Notes: generated by a model from the sequence alone, not told the origin. Numbered from the stretch's first letter, positions 24,539-33,369 are shown. The stretch is 64,000 bases of DNA from Chryseobacterium sp. GVT01B (GCF_019970045.1 NZ_JAHXYI010000007.1:336623-400622), one strand, 5' to 3'. Numbers and translations: made by a program.

Positions 24539-24937
24539 ATGTTTACTTTAAGATGGAGTGTTTTTGCTCTTTTCATCGTATTGCCATTACAGGCACAGGA
24601 AATAGACTGGGATAAGATCAACAGCAATACAATCTTTAATCTTATAGCCAGGCAGCAGATTGATCAGACTTCATTCGGTTCCAATATCATTCAGATGGGC
24701 GATTATAACAACGCCGAGCTTTCTCTTAATGCCAGAACTAATATTGCTATAAAACAATTGGGAGACTTTAATACGCTTTATTTTATGAATTCATTTACAG
24801 ATAAAGAAACTAAAGCTGCCATTACCGCACAAGGAAACAATAATATTATTGATGTTACGGGAAGCAACAGTATTTCGGATGGAATTCAGATCAATGTAAA
24901 GGGAGACAATAAAACAGTTTTCATGAGAAACTATTAA
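24539..24937 (+). CDS. Minor curlin/nucleator-like protein (CsgB-like)
   Basis: A 132-residue exported protein with a signal peptide ending at LPLQAQ. Four to five degenerate curlin units follow, visible as IIQMGDYNNAEL, IKQLGDFNTLYF, ITAQGNNNIIDV and INVKGDNKTVFM. It is shorter and less regular than the major subunit and sits second in the locus, as CsgB does relative to CsgA. A nucleating or anchoring role is inferred from this; direct CsgB homology cannot be claimed because the repeats are so degenerate. Confidence 0.72.
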   Translation: MFTLRWSVFALFIVLPLQAQEIDWDKINSNTIFNLIARQQIDQTSFGSNIIQMGDYNNAELSLNARTNIAIKQLGDFNTLYFMNSFTDKETKAAITAQGNNNIIDVTGSNSISDGIQINVKGDNKTVFMRNY

Positions 24938-24944
24938 AATACAA

Positions 24945-25679
24945 ATGATGAAAATTTTATATTCCCTTAGCCTGAGCACATTTTTTAGCTTCCTGTCTGT
25001 ATGGACGTATGGGCAGGAAGATAAAAAAATAAACGCAAGAATAGAGAGCAGCCTTCTTGAAAATCAGATTATTCTGAAAGCAATTGTAATGAACAATACC
25101 ACCGTTTATAAGGAACTGAATTATCTTTTGGTTTCTATAAAAAAAGGAAACGGCGGGAATCTTTCAAACAATCAGCAGAGTGGTAAATTTTCTGTTAATC
25201 CCAATGAAGTCAAAATACTATCAGAGATCAGTGTCAATCTTGAATCAAAAGATGCCTTGAAGGCCTTTCTTTATATAAGGGATGAAGAAACACAAAAACT
25301 GGTCGCCAAAGACAGTCTGGAGCTCAATAGCGATCTTTTTAAAAAGAAAACAGCAAAAGTAGAAGAGGATGCGGCTTATGAACTGAGAGGACTTACCATT
25401 GATGAAACCAAAACCAAGGTTGGAAAGGATTTTTATGATCTGTTTTATATGCAATACAGTCAGCTTCCGGATAAAAGCAGCAGTGCCGTTACCATTACAG
25501 AACTTCCACTTCGTGGAACAAGCGGCCAGATTAATATTCAGATTGAGGATAAAATTATTTACAGTTTTATGACCAATCCTGCAGAAGATTATTTAAAAGA
25601 ACAGCTGGTTTACAGCTTAAAATATATCAAAGAATTTAATGCTAAGAAAAACCTTATTAAAAATGAATTTATCTACTAA
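24945..25679 (+). CDS. csgE: CsgH-like/CsgE fusion, curli export chaperone
   Basis: A 244-residue exported protein, about twice the length of E. coli CsgE (129 residues). The C-terminal part (residues 146-244) aligns in motif order with CsgE: ELRGLTIDETKTKVGKDFYDLF, ITELPLRGTSGQINIQI, then SFMTNPAEDYLKEQLVY. Residues 28-132 form an Ig-like beta region with INARIESS and ILKAIVMNN that resembles CsgH, the amyloid inhibitor found as a separate gene in alphaproteobacteria. CsgE caps the CsgG pore and delivers curlin. The CsgH assignment is inference; the CsgE part is firm. Confidence 0.82.
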   Translation: MMKILYSLSLSTFFSFLSVWTYGQEDKKINARIESSLLENQIILKAIVMNNTTVYKELNYLLVSIKKGNGGNLSNNQQSGKFSVNPNEVKILSEISVNLESKDALKAFLYIRDEETQKLVAKDSLELNSDLFKKKTAKVEEDAAYELRGLTIDETKTKVGKDFYDLFYMQYSQLPDKSSSAVTITELPLRGTSGQINIQIEDKIIYSFMTNPAEDYLKEQLVYSLKYIKEFNAKKNLIKNEFIY

Positions 25680-25681
25680 AA

Positions 25682-26101
25682 ATGTCCGCCATGAAAACCT
25701 TTATCATTATTTTGACCTTTATTGCGGGTATTTTCTACGGAAAATCTCAGCAGCTCGTCTACAAACCGGTCAATCCGGCTTTTGGGGGTGACACGTTTAA
25801 TTACCAGTGGCTTTTAAGCTCTGCCAATGCACAAAACCAATTTGACGAAAAAAATGATTTCAGCGATCTGCTGGATCGTGTAAACTCTCTTGACAGCTTT
25901 ACCCAGAGTCTCAACAGACAGATTCTCAGTGAGCTTTCAAGAAAACTGTTTGATGAACAGTTTGGTGATGGAAACATAAAGCCGGGAAATTATCTTTTCG
26001 GATCGCTTTACTTACAGATTACCAATACTAATCAGGGACTTTTAATCAATATTTTGGATACCAGCAATGGCGATCAGTCCGAGATCGTAATTCCGAAATA
26101 G
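25682..26101 (+). CDS. csgF: CsgF, curli nucleation/assembly factor
   Basis: A 139-residue exported protein closely following E. coli CsgF (138 residues). The N-terminal YKPVNPAFGGDTFNYQWLLSSANAQN is the segment that in E. coli inserts into and constricts the CsgG pore. LDSFTQSLNRQILSEL and the C-terminal beta region LYLQITNTNQGLLINILDT follow. The start at 25682 or an ATG three codons later are both possible; both leave a signal peptide ending near GKSQQ. It starts two bases after the csgE stop. Confidence 0.88.
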   Translation: MSAMKTFIIILTFIAGIFYGKSQQLVYKPVNPAFGGDTFNYQWLLSSANAQNQFDEKNDFSDLLDRVNSLDSFTQSLNRQILSELSRKLFDEQFGDGNIKPGNYLFGSLYLQITNTNQGLLINILDTSNGDQSEIVIPK

Positions 26102-26125
26102 GAAATAACTAAAAATAAACTTACC

Positions 26126-27490
26126 ATGACAACCTACACTTACACCAGAATCTTTTTCTGTAGTTTCCTGCTATGCATTCTGCAGGCTTGTAGTTCAATA
26201 TTTGGTTTACCTTCGGATCCCGAAAAACCAACAATGGGAGAGGTTACTTCCTCTACCGCAGAATTGAAAAACCTTCCCCTTCCCAAAGAAAAAATTGTAA
26301 TAGGGGTCTACAAATTCCGGGACCAGACCGGCCAGTATAAACCTTCCGAAAACGGAAACAACTGGAGTACGGCAGTCCCTCAGGGAACCACCACCATTCT
26401 TATCAAAGCACTGGAAGACAGTCATTGGTTTATCCCTATCGAAAGGGAAAACATTGCCAATCTTCTCAATGAAAGACAAATCATCCGTTCCACAAGACAG
26501 GAATACATAAAGGATGCAGATAAAAACAGCCAGGCACTTCCTCCTCTTTTATATGCCGGAATTCTTCTTGAAGGCGGCGTAATCTCCTATGACAGCAATA
26601 TCCTTACCGGAGGACTTGGAGCAAGATATTTCGGAATCGGTGCTTCTACACAATACCGCCAGGATAGAATTACTATTTACCTTCGCGCTGTCTCTACCCT
26701 TAATGGAGAAATTCTTAAAACAGTTTATACTTCCAAAACTATTCTTTCAACCAGCGTCAACGGAAGTTTCTTCAGATATATCGATACGGAAAGACTTCTG
26801 GAAGCTGAGGTAGGACTTACCCAAAATGAACCCGTTCAGCTTGCTGTAACCGAGGCTATTGAAAAAGCTGTAAAATCTCTTATCGTAGAAGGTATAAGAG
26901 ACAAAATATGGGGGAAAGCAGTGGATCCCAATGGAGGATATCAGGCTTTAATCAATGAATATAACAGAGAGCAGGAGCAAAATGACGGAAGAGCTTTAGG
27001 CGGAAAATATCCGGAAAGCTACAGACAGAAAGTTTCCATATTCGCCAATATTGAAGGGCAGAAAGTGAAAGATGATTATGTGGGCCCTAAAATGAATGTT
27101 GGCGGTAAAATAGGATTTAAATATTTCCTTACTCCCTACCTGAATATGGAATTGAACGGCAGTTATTTTACTCTTGAAAATTCAAATATTGTGAAGAGAA
27201 ACTATTTCGGTCCCGAAGTGAATCTGGAATATATACTTTTCCCTAAATATAGATTCAGCCCATACGTATACGGTGGGGCAGGAGCGATGTATTCAAAATA
27301 TAAACCTCAATATAAAGCACAATTTGGGGGAGGGCTGGAATATATGATCAGCCGGAATGTTTCACTGAGGGCTTCAGCTCAATATGACCTGGGTTTCAAA
27401 GATGACTGGGAAGGCCTTGTAAATGGAAAAAGGAAAGATCAGGCTTTACGCTTTGGTATAGGAATCAACTTTTACTTCGGAAACAAATAA
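26126..27490 (+). CDS. csgG: CsgG curli secretion pore with C-terminal beta-barrel extension
   Basis: A 454-residue outer-membrane lipoprotein (Cys22 in LQACSS); E. coli CsgG is 277 residues. Residues 25-262 match CsgG closely: LPLPKEKIVIGVYKFRDQTG, WSTAVPQGTT, WFIPIERENIANLLNERQII, LTGGLGARYFGIGASTQY and FRYIDTERLLEAEVG. A linker then leads to about 155 residues (299-454) with alternating beta strands and a C-terminal FGIGINFYFG, as in eight-stranded OmpA/OmpW-type barrels. The protein should form the nonameric curlin export pore; what the extra barrel does is unknown. Confidence 0.9.
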   Translation: MTTYTYTRIFFCSFLLCILQACSSIFGLPSDPEKPTMGEVTSSTAELKNLPLPKEKIVIGVYKFRDQTGQYKPSENGNNWSTAVPQGTTTILIKALEDSHWFIPIERENIANLLNERQIIRSTRQEYIKDADKNSQALPPLLYAGILLEGGVISYDSNILTGGLGARYFGIGASTQYRQDRITIYLRAVSTLNGEILKTVYTSKTILSTSVNGSFFRYIDTERLLEAEVGLTQNEPVQLAVTEAIEKAVKSLIVEGIRDKIWGKAVDPNGGYQALINEYNREQEQNDGRALGGKYPESYRQKVSIFANIEGQKVKDDYVGPKMNVGGKIGFKYFLTPYLNMELNGSYFTLENSNIVKRNYFGPEVNLEYILFPKYRFSPYVYGGAGAMYSKYKPQYKAQFGGGLEYMISRNVSLRASAQYDLGFKDDWEGLVNGKRKDQALRFGIGINFYFGNK

Positions 27491-27501
27491 AAACACGAAT
27501 T

Positions 27502-29013
27502 ATGAAAACTTTAATTAAAATACTCAGCATATTCATCTTGGCTTTTTGTCTGTTTTCATGCAGTGAAGACCTTGTAGAACAGGCTCAAACAGGAACATTA
27601 AAAGGAAAAGTCGTAAAAAGAGGCAGTAATGTACCGCTTTCCAATGTGAAGATCTTTACCAATCCTACAACACAGACGGTTTTCAGTGGTACAGACGGTT
27701 CTTTTGAAATCGCAGGCATGCCGGTAGGCAATTATTCCGTAAAAGCAGAGCTTTCAGGATATATTACCAGCTTTCAGTCTGTCAATATACAGAATCAAAA
27801 TCAAGTGGTAACAGCAGTTTTTGAGATGGATGATGACACCTCATTGAATTCTCCTCCCGCTACACCACAGTTGCTAAGTCCGATAGATAACGCAATAAAT
27901 CAACCTTTGAGCGTCGAATTAACCTGGAGCGCAACAGATCCGGATACAGCGGATGTTTTAAAATACAGTTTGGCAATTAAAAATAATCTTGACACTAATG
28001 TGATTCAGGTTAATGATTTGACAGCTAATCATTATACGCTTTCAAATCTGAAGTTTGGTGTAAGTTACTTCTGGCAGGTGTCTGTTTCGGACGGCATTCA
28101 CCAGCCAGTTTTAAGTTCTATCAGTAAATTTACCACCAATACGGTGCCGGCCAACAGGTATCACTATACTCAAAAACAGAATGGAAACTTTGTTATCATC
28201 TCCAGTGATGATCAGGGGAATAATTTCCAGTTTACCAATTCTTCTTATAACAGCTGGCGACCACGTAAAAACAATAATGCAGGCCTTATTGCATTCCTTC
28301 GTACGGAAGGCGGAAGTACTCATATTTATACAGCCAATCCAGACGGTTCCAATCCTTTTAAAGTAACAACGGTTGCTGTAGCAGGGTTTAATAATTATGA
28401 AATGGATTTTGCCTGGAGTACAAATGGTAAGGAGCTTATTTATTCTAACTTCAATAAACTATACAGGATCAATAAAGATGGTAGCGGCCTGAGTCTGGTA
28501 TATACTACTCCGGACGGAAGTATGATATCCGAATGCGACTGGAGTTATGATGGTAGTAAAATAGCGTTGAAAACCAATGATTATAACGGTTATAACACGA
28601 AGGTTTATGTTATAGACATGACGGGAAGTGTCCTTAAAACTGTATTATCCGGTTCTCCGGGAGCCAGCGGTGGGCTGAATTTCTCCGTAGACGGACAGCT
28701 TCTTCTCTTTACCCGTGATGTCTCAGGATATCTTGATGGCAGCGGAAATTACAGACAGCTGGATTCACATATTTTTATCTACAATCTGGTCACAGATGCT
28801 ATAAGTGATATTTCCGCCGAAAGCGAAAAAGTGATGGGAACCAATGACCTTGACCCAAGGTTCTCACCGAATAATGCACAGATCATTTTTATGAATACTT
28901 CCAATGATAATATTTCGCAGAGAAATGTAATGGTCATTGATCTTAACAGTAGTTTGACAGATCTTACCCGAACAGCACTTTTTAGCAACGGGGAGATGCC
29001 GGATTATGAGTAA
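27502..29013 (+). CDS. Lipoprotein with regulatory-like, Fn3-like and beta-propeller domains
   Basis: A 503-residue lipoprotein (Cys20 in CLFSCSED). Residues 33-105 form a carboxypeptidase-regulatory-like beta domain (GTLKGKVVKRGSNVPLSNVKI), residues 118-212 look Fn3-like (PATPQLLSPIDNA), and the remainder is a TolB/WD40-like propeller with repeats such as NGKELIYSNF, DGSKIALKTN and SPNNAQIIFMN. It begins 11 bases after csgG and ends the curli gene run, so it is probably a surface or periplasmic accessory to curli assembly. It is not a known core curli protein. Confidence 0.7.
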   Translation: MKTLIKILSIFILAFCLFSCSEDLVEQAQTGTLKGKVVKRGSNVPLSNVKIFTNPTTQTVFSGTDGSFEIAGMPVGNYSVKAELSGYITSFQSVNIQNQNQVVTAVFEMDDDTSLNSPPATPQLLSPIDNAINQPLSVELTWSATDPDTADVLKYSLAIKNNLDTNVIQVNDLTANHYTLSNLKFGVSYFWQVSVSDGIHQPVLSSISKFTTNTVPANRYHYTQKQNGNFVIISSDDQGNNFQFTNSSYNSWRPRKNNNAGLIAFLRTEGGSTHIYTANPDGSNPFKVTTVAVAGFNNYEMDFAWSTNGKELIYSNFNKLYRINKDGSGLSLVYTTPDGSMISECDWSYDGSKIALKTNDYNGYNTKVYVIDMTGSVLKTVLSGSPGASGGLNFSVDGQLLLFTRDVSGYLDGSGNYRQLDSHIFIYNLVTDAISDISAESEKVMGTNDLDPRFSPNNAQIIFMNTSNDNISQRNVMVIDLNSSLTDLTRTALFSNGEMPDYE

Positions 29014-29218
29014 GGTTCAAGGTTTTAAAGTTTAAAGTTCCAAGTGGTGAGCCGGAGATTAGAAATCTGGGTTGTTTACAGATAAACAATAAGGTCAAAG
29101 TTATATAAGCTTTTTCATAGCTCAGTTTCTGATCTCTATGTCTCACTTCTCATCTTACAATGAAAAGGATTAATAATAAGTTGCGCCTGATTTTAGTAAG
29201 AGGAATGAATTCAGGCAT

Positions 29219-29253
29219 AAAAAAATTCCAGACTGTAAAGTTTGGAATTTTTT
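29219..29253 (+). terminator. Bidirectional terminator between curli genes and the CsgD-like regulator
   Basis: AAAAAATTCCA and TGGAATTTTTT form a stem of about 11 bp between two convergent genes. The rest of the 29014-29273 gap holds a TTTAAAGTTTAAAGTTCC-type dispersed tract and no gene. Confidence 0.7.
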
Positions 29254-29273
29254 GAGTTTTTCATGGGAGAATT

Positions 29274-29924
29274 TCAGTCGATAATATGGTTCTCAATAGC
29301 ATATTTTACAATTCCGACTGAGTTTTTCGCATTGAGTTTCAAAAGAATTCTTTTTCGGTGTGTTTCTACCGTATTGATACTGATAAAAAGTTTTTCAGAG
29401 ATATCTTTACTGCTGCAACCATCGCAGATCAGTTTAAGAATTTCCATTTCACGGCGGGTGAGTGGTTCTTTGATGTGTGGGCTTTGCTTTCCCTGTTCGC
29501 TGCTGATAAAATTCATCATTTTTTCCTTTGCATGATCACAGATATAGATTTCATTAAGGAGTAAAACATTAATGGATTTCAGGAACTCATCATAGGTGCA
29601 GTTTTTGTCCAGATAACCTTTGATACCTTTGTTGAATAGCTTCCGCATATCTATCACGTCATAAGAGCTTCCTATAACAATGATTTTGGTGTTTTTATGT
29701 TGAGAAATAATGCTTTCTACCAATTTACAGATTTCTGTAAGCATGAGCATATTGGAACTCATGACAAGCATTTCCGATGGTTCTTCTTTTAAATGTTTGG
29801 AGAGGGTTTCTAAAGAATTACAAATGTCTATTGTGCTGAAAATTTTGCTTTGTGTAAGCAGTCTTGATAATCCCTCTGTATACAGCATGGGTTCATCAAA
29901 AATGGTCAATCTTGGTTTCATCAT
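29274..29924 (-). CDS. CsgD-like LuxR/NarL family regulator with degenerate receiver
   Basis: A 216-residue regulator. The C-terminal LuxR-type helix-turn-helix is intact: LTRREMEILKLICDGCSSKDISEKLFISINTVETHRKRI. The N-terminal receiver keeps the acidic pocket (Asp10-Glu11) and a Lys in GYLDKN, but the phospho-acceptor Asp is replaced by Ser56 (MLVMSSNM). It therefore cannot be phosphorylated in the standard way. It faces the curli genes and shares the layout of E. coli CsgD, whose receiver is also non-standard, so it is the best candidate for their activator. No sensor kinase lies beside it. Confidence 0.82.
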   Translation of the reverse strand: MMKPRLTIFDEPMLYTEGLSRLLTQSKIFSTIDICNSLETLSKHLKEEPSEMLVMSSNMLMLTEICKLVESIISQHKNTKIIVIGSSYDVIDMRKLFNKGIKGYLDKNCTYDEFLKSINVLLLNEIYICDHAKEKMMNFISSEQGKQSPHIKEPLTRREMEILKLICDGCSSKDISEKLFISINTVETHRKRILLKLNAKNSVGIVKYAIENHIID

Positions 29925-30137
29925 GGTCTGTTTTAGTTATATAAAAATAGTAAAAAAACTTTATATTTTGAATAAAATTGACAAATATTTTAAAATTATT
30001 GTGTTTTTATTGATGGTAAAACATTATTTTTATTGATTTTTTATTAAATAATTCTCTTCCAGTGGAGTTTTTTAGAGTTATTACTGTTAAAATGTAATGT
30101 TCATCATTGTTTTCTGAATTTAATTCCAGGTGTGGTA

Positions 30138-30605
30138 CTATTTAACTAACGTGGTAGGGATATGCTTCACCGGAAAATTGACTGAGTTGGCAATGAAGCA
30201 AAATTCGTTGGCTTTATGATGAAGCTGTTCTGCTTTTTCAATCATTGATTCTTCCGCAACTGTTACCTTGGGATGCAGGGTTGCTTCCGTAAAATGGCCG
30301 CTTCCGCTGGCTGTTTCTTCCATTATACCAGTGGCTTCATCAGTATATTCTGTTACAATAATACCGGCTTCAGAACAAAAATGCAGATACCAGAGCATAT
30401 GACAGGAGGAAAGAGAAGATAAAAGCATTTCTTCAGGATTGTATTTTGTTCTGTCACCACGAAATGCCGGATCAGATGAACCCTCTATAACAACTTTATT
30501 TTCTGCTGAAATTGTGTGGCTTCTTTCGTAATCTCTATATCCGCTTGTTCCGGTTCCCAGGTTTCCTGTCCATTGGATGGTCATTTTGTAATGGTGTTTT
30601 TTCAT
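30138..30605 (-). CDS. OsmC family peroxiredoxin-like protein
   Basis: A 155-residue OsmC-fold protein. PAFRGDRTKYNPEEMLLSSL and SSCHMLWYLHFCSEAG carry the two conserved Cys residues (about 89 and 97) that reduce organic hydroperoxides. It has no operon partner. Seven tandem copies of a 7-bp unit end 23 bases upstream of its start codon side (30628-30676), which could affect expression. Confidence 0.87.
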   Translation of the reverse strand: MKKHHYKMTIQWTGNLGTGTSGYRDYERSHTISAENKVVIEGSSDPAFRGDRTKYNPEEMLLSSLSSCHMLWYLHFCSEAGIIVTEYTDEATGIMEETASGSGHFTEATLHPKVTVAEESMIEKAEQLHHKANEFCFIANSVNFPVKHIPTTLVK

Positions 30606-30627
30606 GTTTTAAAGATAAATAATTAAG

Positions 30628-30679
<52 letters not shown>

Positions 30680-30797
30680 ATTGTTGTTAAAATTCAATAG
30701 GGGTGGGCTTTAGCCCGCCTTTAAAAAATGCAGAATTCACTGGCTTTAGCCAAAACTTAAATTGTACATCATATTCTATGCTTATCAATGCAAAATA

Positions 30798-30826
30798 AAA
30801 AAACCTTCAGTTGTACTGAAGGTTCT
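30798..30826 (-). terminator. Terminator of the rng gene
   Basis: AACCTTCAG and CTGAAGGTT form a 9-bp stem around TTGTA, with a long A-run on the plus strand giving the U-tail for minus-strand transcripts. It lies just beyond the rng stop. Confidence 0.75.
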
Positions 30827-30833
30827 AAATTTT

Positions 30834-32393
30834 TTAATTAGAGAATTCTATTAATTCTTCTTTTTTGGCATTGTAGATTTTGTATTCTAAATATTTAAAA
30901 GAATCTCTTGGAACGATGGTTACCCATTTTTTGTATTTGATAAACCATTTCATCTGGATGCTTTTAATGCCTTTGGTAAGGTAGGCTTCCACAAATGGGT
31001 GTACATGCAGGTAGATTTTTCCTTTTTCTTTCTGCAGGATGTTTCTTAAGGTTTCACCCATTCTTTCCACGATAACAATAGGAGCTACAATTTCTCCGTC
31101 TTTGTTCGGGTTTTCTTCTTTGGTGTCGATCTGTTTTTCCGGACGGTTTCTTTGTCTGGTAATCTGGATCAGTCCAAATTTACTTGGAGGAAGTATTTTG
31201 TGGCGAGCTTTGTCGCGCTTCATTTCCTCTTTGAGATGCTCGTAAAGATCTCTTCTGTGATCAGAATTCGGCATGTCTATGAAATCGATTACGATGATAC
31301 CTCCCATATCGCGGAGGCGAAGCTGTCTTGCGATCTCAGTAGCAGCCATTTTGTTCACTTTCAGTGCATGTTCTTTATTGACAGCAGTTCCGGTGGTAAT
31401 ATTGTTACCGGAGTTGACATCAACGACGTGAAGTGCTTCTGTGTGTTCAATAACAAGATAAGCGCCTTTGGAACTTGGAATGTTAACGTGTTTTCCGAAG
31501 CTCTGTTTAAGCTGTTTTTCAACATTGTAATATTCCAGAAGAGGAATATGGGAATCATAAAACTGGACAATATTTTTCTTTTCAGGAGCAATTACTTCCA
31601 CGTAATTTGTCATTTCATTTACCATTTGCTCATCATCGCAGATGATATTGACGAAATCCTGATTAAAATTGTCTCTTAAAATAGCTGAAGCTTTATCTTC
31701 TTCGCTTAAAACTTTAGACGGAATTTTATTTCTCTGGATATTTTTAAAAGTGCTTTCCCATTTCTGAACCAGCTGGTTCATGTCATTATGAAGGTCTGCG
31801 ACTTTTTTTCCTTCTGCTACTGTTCTGATGATAACTCCGAAACCTTCAGGCTTGATGCTGTCGATTAAGGTTCTCAGTCTTTCCTTTTCTTCGAAGCTTC
31901 GTATCTTTTTAGAAATAGAAACTTTATTGTCGAAAGGGATCAGAACCAGAAAACGTCCTGTCAGAGAGATTTGAGTAGAAATTCTTGGGCCTTTTGTAGA
32001 AATGGGCTCCTTGGTGATTTGCAGCAGAACTATATCGTCTTTGGCGATCACTTTATCTACCGTTCCATTTTTGTCTATTTCGGGTTGTATCTCGAAATTC
32101 TTTAAGCTTGAAGTGCTTTGTTTTTTAGAAATAGTATCTTTTAAAAACTTTCTATATGTAAGATACTGTGGTCCCAGATCCTGGTAATGCAGAAATGCAT
32201 CCTTGTCATATCCGATATTAACGAATGCTGCATTCAGATTGGGTGCCAGTTTTTTTACTTTTCCTATAAACAGATCTCCAACTATAAAATCGCTTTTGTC
32301 CTCTTGCTCATGAAGTTCACATAGTCTTCCGTCTTCCAGTAATGCAATCTTTGTAAGATCATCTTCATGCGAAACTATTAGTTCTTTCTTCAT
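30834..32393 (-). CDS. rng: Ribonuclease G/E family protein (Rng)
   Basis: A 519-residue endoribonuclease. An S1 domain occupies about residues 35-120 (FIVGDLFIGKVKKLAPNLNA). The catalytic DNase-I-like part carries the two metal-binding Asp residues in VVDVNSGNN and IIVIDFIDM. The length fits RNase G rather than RNase E, with no long degradosome tail. It cuts single-stranded AU-rich RNA, including rRNA precursors and mRNA. Upstream lie the 29-residue basic protein and HU genes on the same strand, an order I recall as typical of Bacteroidota. Confidence 0.9.
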   Translation of the reverse strand: MKKELIVSHEDDLTKIALLEDGRLCELHEQEDKSDFIVGDLFIGKVKKLAPNLNAAFVNIGYDKDAFLHYQDLGPQYLTYRKFLKDTISKKQSTSSLKNFEIQPEIDKNGTVDKVIAKDDIVLLQITKEPISTKGPRISTQISLTGRFLVLIPFDNKVSISKKIRSFEEKERLRTLIDSIKPEGFGVIIRTVAEGKKVADLHNDMNQLVQKWESTFKNIQRNKIPSKVLSEEDKASAILRDNFNQDFVNIICDDEQMVNEMTNYVEVIAPEKKNIVQFYDSHIPLLEYYNVEKQLKQSFGKHVNIPSSKGAYLVIEHTEALHVVDVNSGNNITTGTAVNKEHALKVNKMAATEIARQLRLRDMGGIIVIDFIDMPNSDHRRDLYEHLKEEMKRDKARHKILPPSKFGLIQITRQRNRPEKQIDTKEENPNKDGEIVAPIVIVERMGETLRNILQKEKGKIYLHVHPFVEAYLTKGIKSIQMKWFIKYKKWVTIVPRDSFKYLEYKIYNAKKEELIEFSN

Positions 32394-32627
32394 TTTTTAA
32401 TAAGATAAAATTGTTAAGATTATAGGAAGTGGATGTTTTTTCTGATTAATTCATCTATTAAATATAAGGATTTTGGATGAAAACCATTATATGTTTATTA
32501 AAATAATATTTGAAACCATCCGTTTTCCGCGGAATCTTATAGTTGCAAACAAAAATATAGTTAGTGAACTTTAAGAATTTAAATCCACCAACTATATTAT
32601 TATATTGTAAATCTCGAGAAGAGGAGA

Positions 32628-32717
32628 TTATTTTTTCTTATGTCTGTTTGCTCTTCTTCTTTTCTTTCTTTTGTGAGTCGCAACCTTGTGTCTTTTTCTT
32701 TTCTTTCCGCTTGGCAT
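32628..32717 (-). CDS. Very basic 29-residue protein, ribosomal-protein-like
   Basis: An ATG at 32715-32717 opens a 29-codon frame ending in TAA at 32628-32630. It begins MPSGKKRKRHKVATHK and ends NRHKKK. Seventeen of 29 residues are Lys or Arg, three are His and none is acidic, as in the smallest ribosomal proteins. It lies between rng and HU on the same strand. Conservation of such a peptide at this place in Bacteroidota is my recollection, not shown here; binding to rRNA is inferred from composition. Confidence 0.65.
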   Translation of the reverse strand: MPSGKKRKRHKVATHKRKKRRRANRHKKK

Positions 32718-32760
32718 AATTTTAATTTTTTAGTAACTAGTTAATATTCAGTTAATGTTC

Positions 32761-33051
32761 TTATTTTACTGCAACTTTAGTTTTTACTTTCTCAACAAAA
32801 GATTTTGAAGGTTTGAAAGCAGGAATGTTATGAGCAGGAATCTCAATTGCAGTGTTTTTAGAAATATTTCTTCCTGTTTTAGCAGCTCTTGTTTTAATGA
32901 TAAAAGATCCAAAACCTCTTAGATAAACGTTATCCCCATTATACATAGAAGTTCTGATCTCCTGCATAAAAGCTTCTACAACTTTCTGTGTTTCATTCTT
33001 TTCTGTTCCCAACTTATTTGAGATGGTGTTTACCAATTCTGCCTTTGTCAT
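32761..33051 (-). CDS. HU family DNA-binding protein
   Basis: A 96-residue HU/IHF-family protein. The N-terminal helices (MTKAELVNTISNKLG) and the beta arm region with VYLRGFGSFIIKTRAAKTGRN are standard, followed by the conserved IPAFKPSKSFVEKV. It is a histone-like nucleoid protein that bends DNA. A good promoter is visible upstream at 33085-33117. Confidence 0.92.
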   Translation of the reverse strand: MTKAELVNTISNKLGTEKNETQKVVEAFMQEIRTSMYNGDNVYLRGFGSFIIKTRAAKTGRNISKNTAIEIPAHNIPAFKPSKSFVEKVKTKVAVK

Positions 33052-33369
33052 TTCCTTATTTTAATTTTAAATTTTAGGTGTGCAAATTTAGTTAAAAAAA
33101 TTGAATACTAGCAAATTAGTGGCAAAATATTTTTATTCAAATCGTTGAGCTTTTTATGTATATACTATATTAAGGCAGGGTAGCAATAATTTAACAATAA
33201 AATAATGTAGCGGTATAAAGGTACAAAAAAAATAATGAACAAAATTTAATAAATGCCGGTAGCGATAGGTTCCACAAGGGTTTCTTACTTATAATAAGCA
33301 TTAATAAGCCGTCCTTGGTCTCCACAAGTTAGCCGGAATTTTAAATTTTAAATCTGAACTCAGAATTTT
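33052..33369. other. Gap between HU and the NarL-type regulator, no gene
   Basis: These 318 bases hold the HU promoter at the left end. The rest is AT-rich, with scattered short hairpins near 33285-33310 (CTTACTTATAATAAGCATTAA). I see no open frame or RNA gene. Confidence 0.4.
33085..33117 (-). promoter_or_regulatory. HU gene promoter
   Basis: On the minus strand, TTTG is followed by about 21 bp and then TAAATTTG (plus-strand CAAATTTA at 33085-33092), matching the -33/-7 consensus of Bacteroidota. The leader to the ATG is about 27 nt. Confidence 0.65.
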
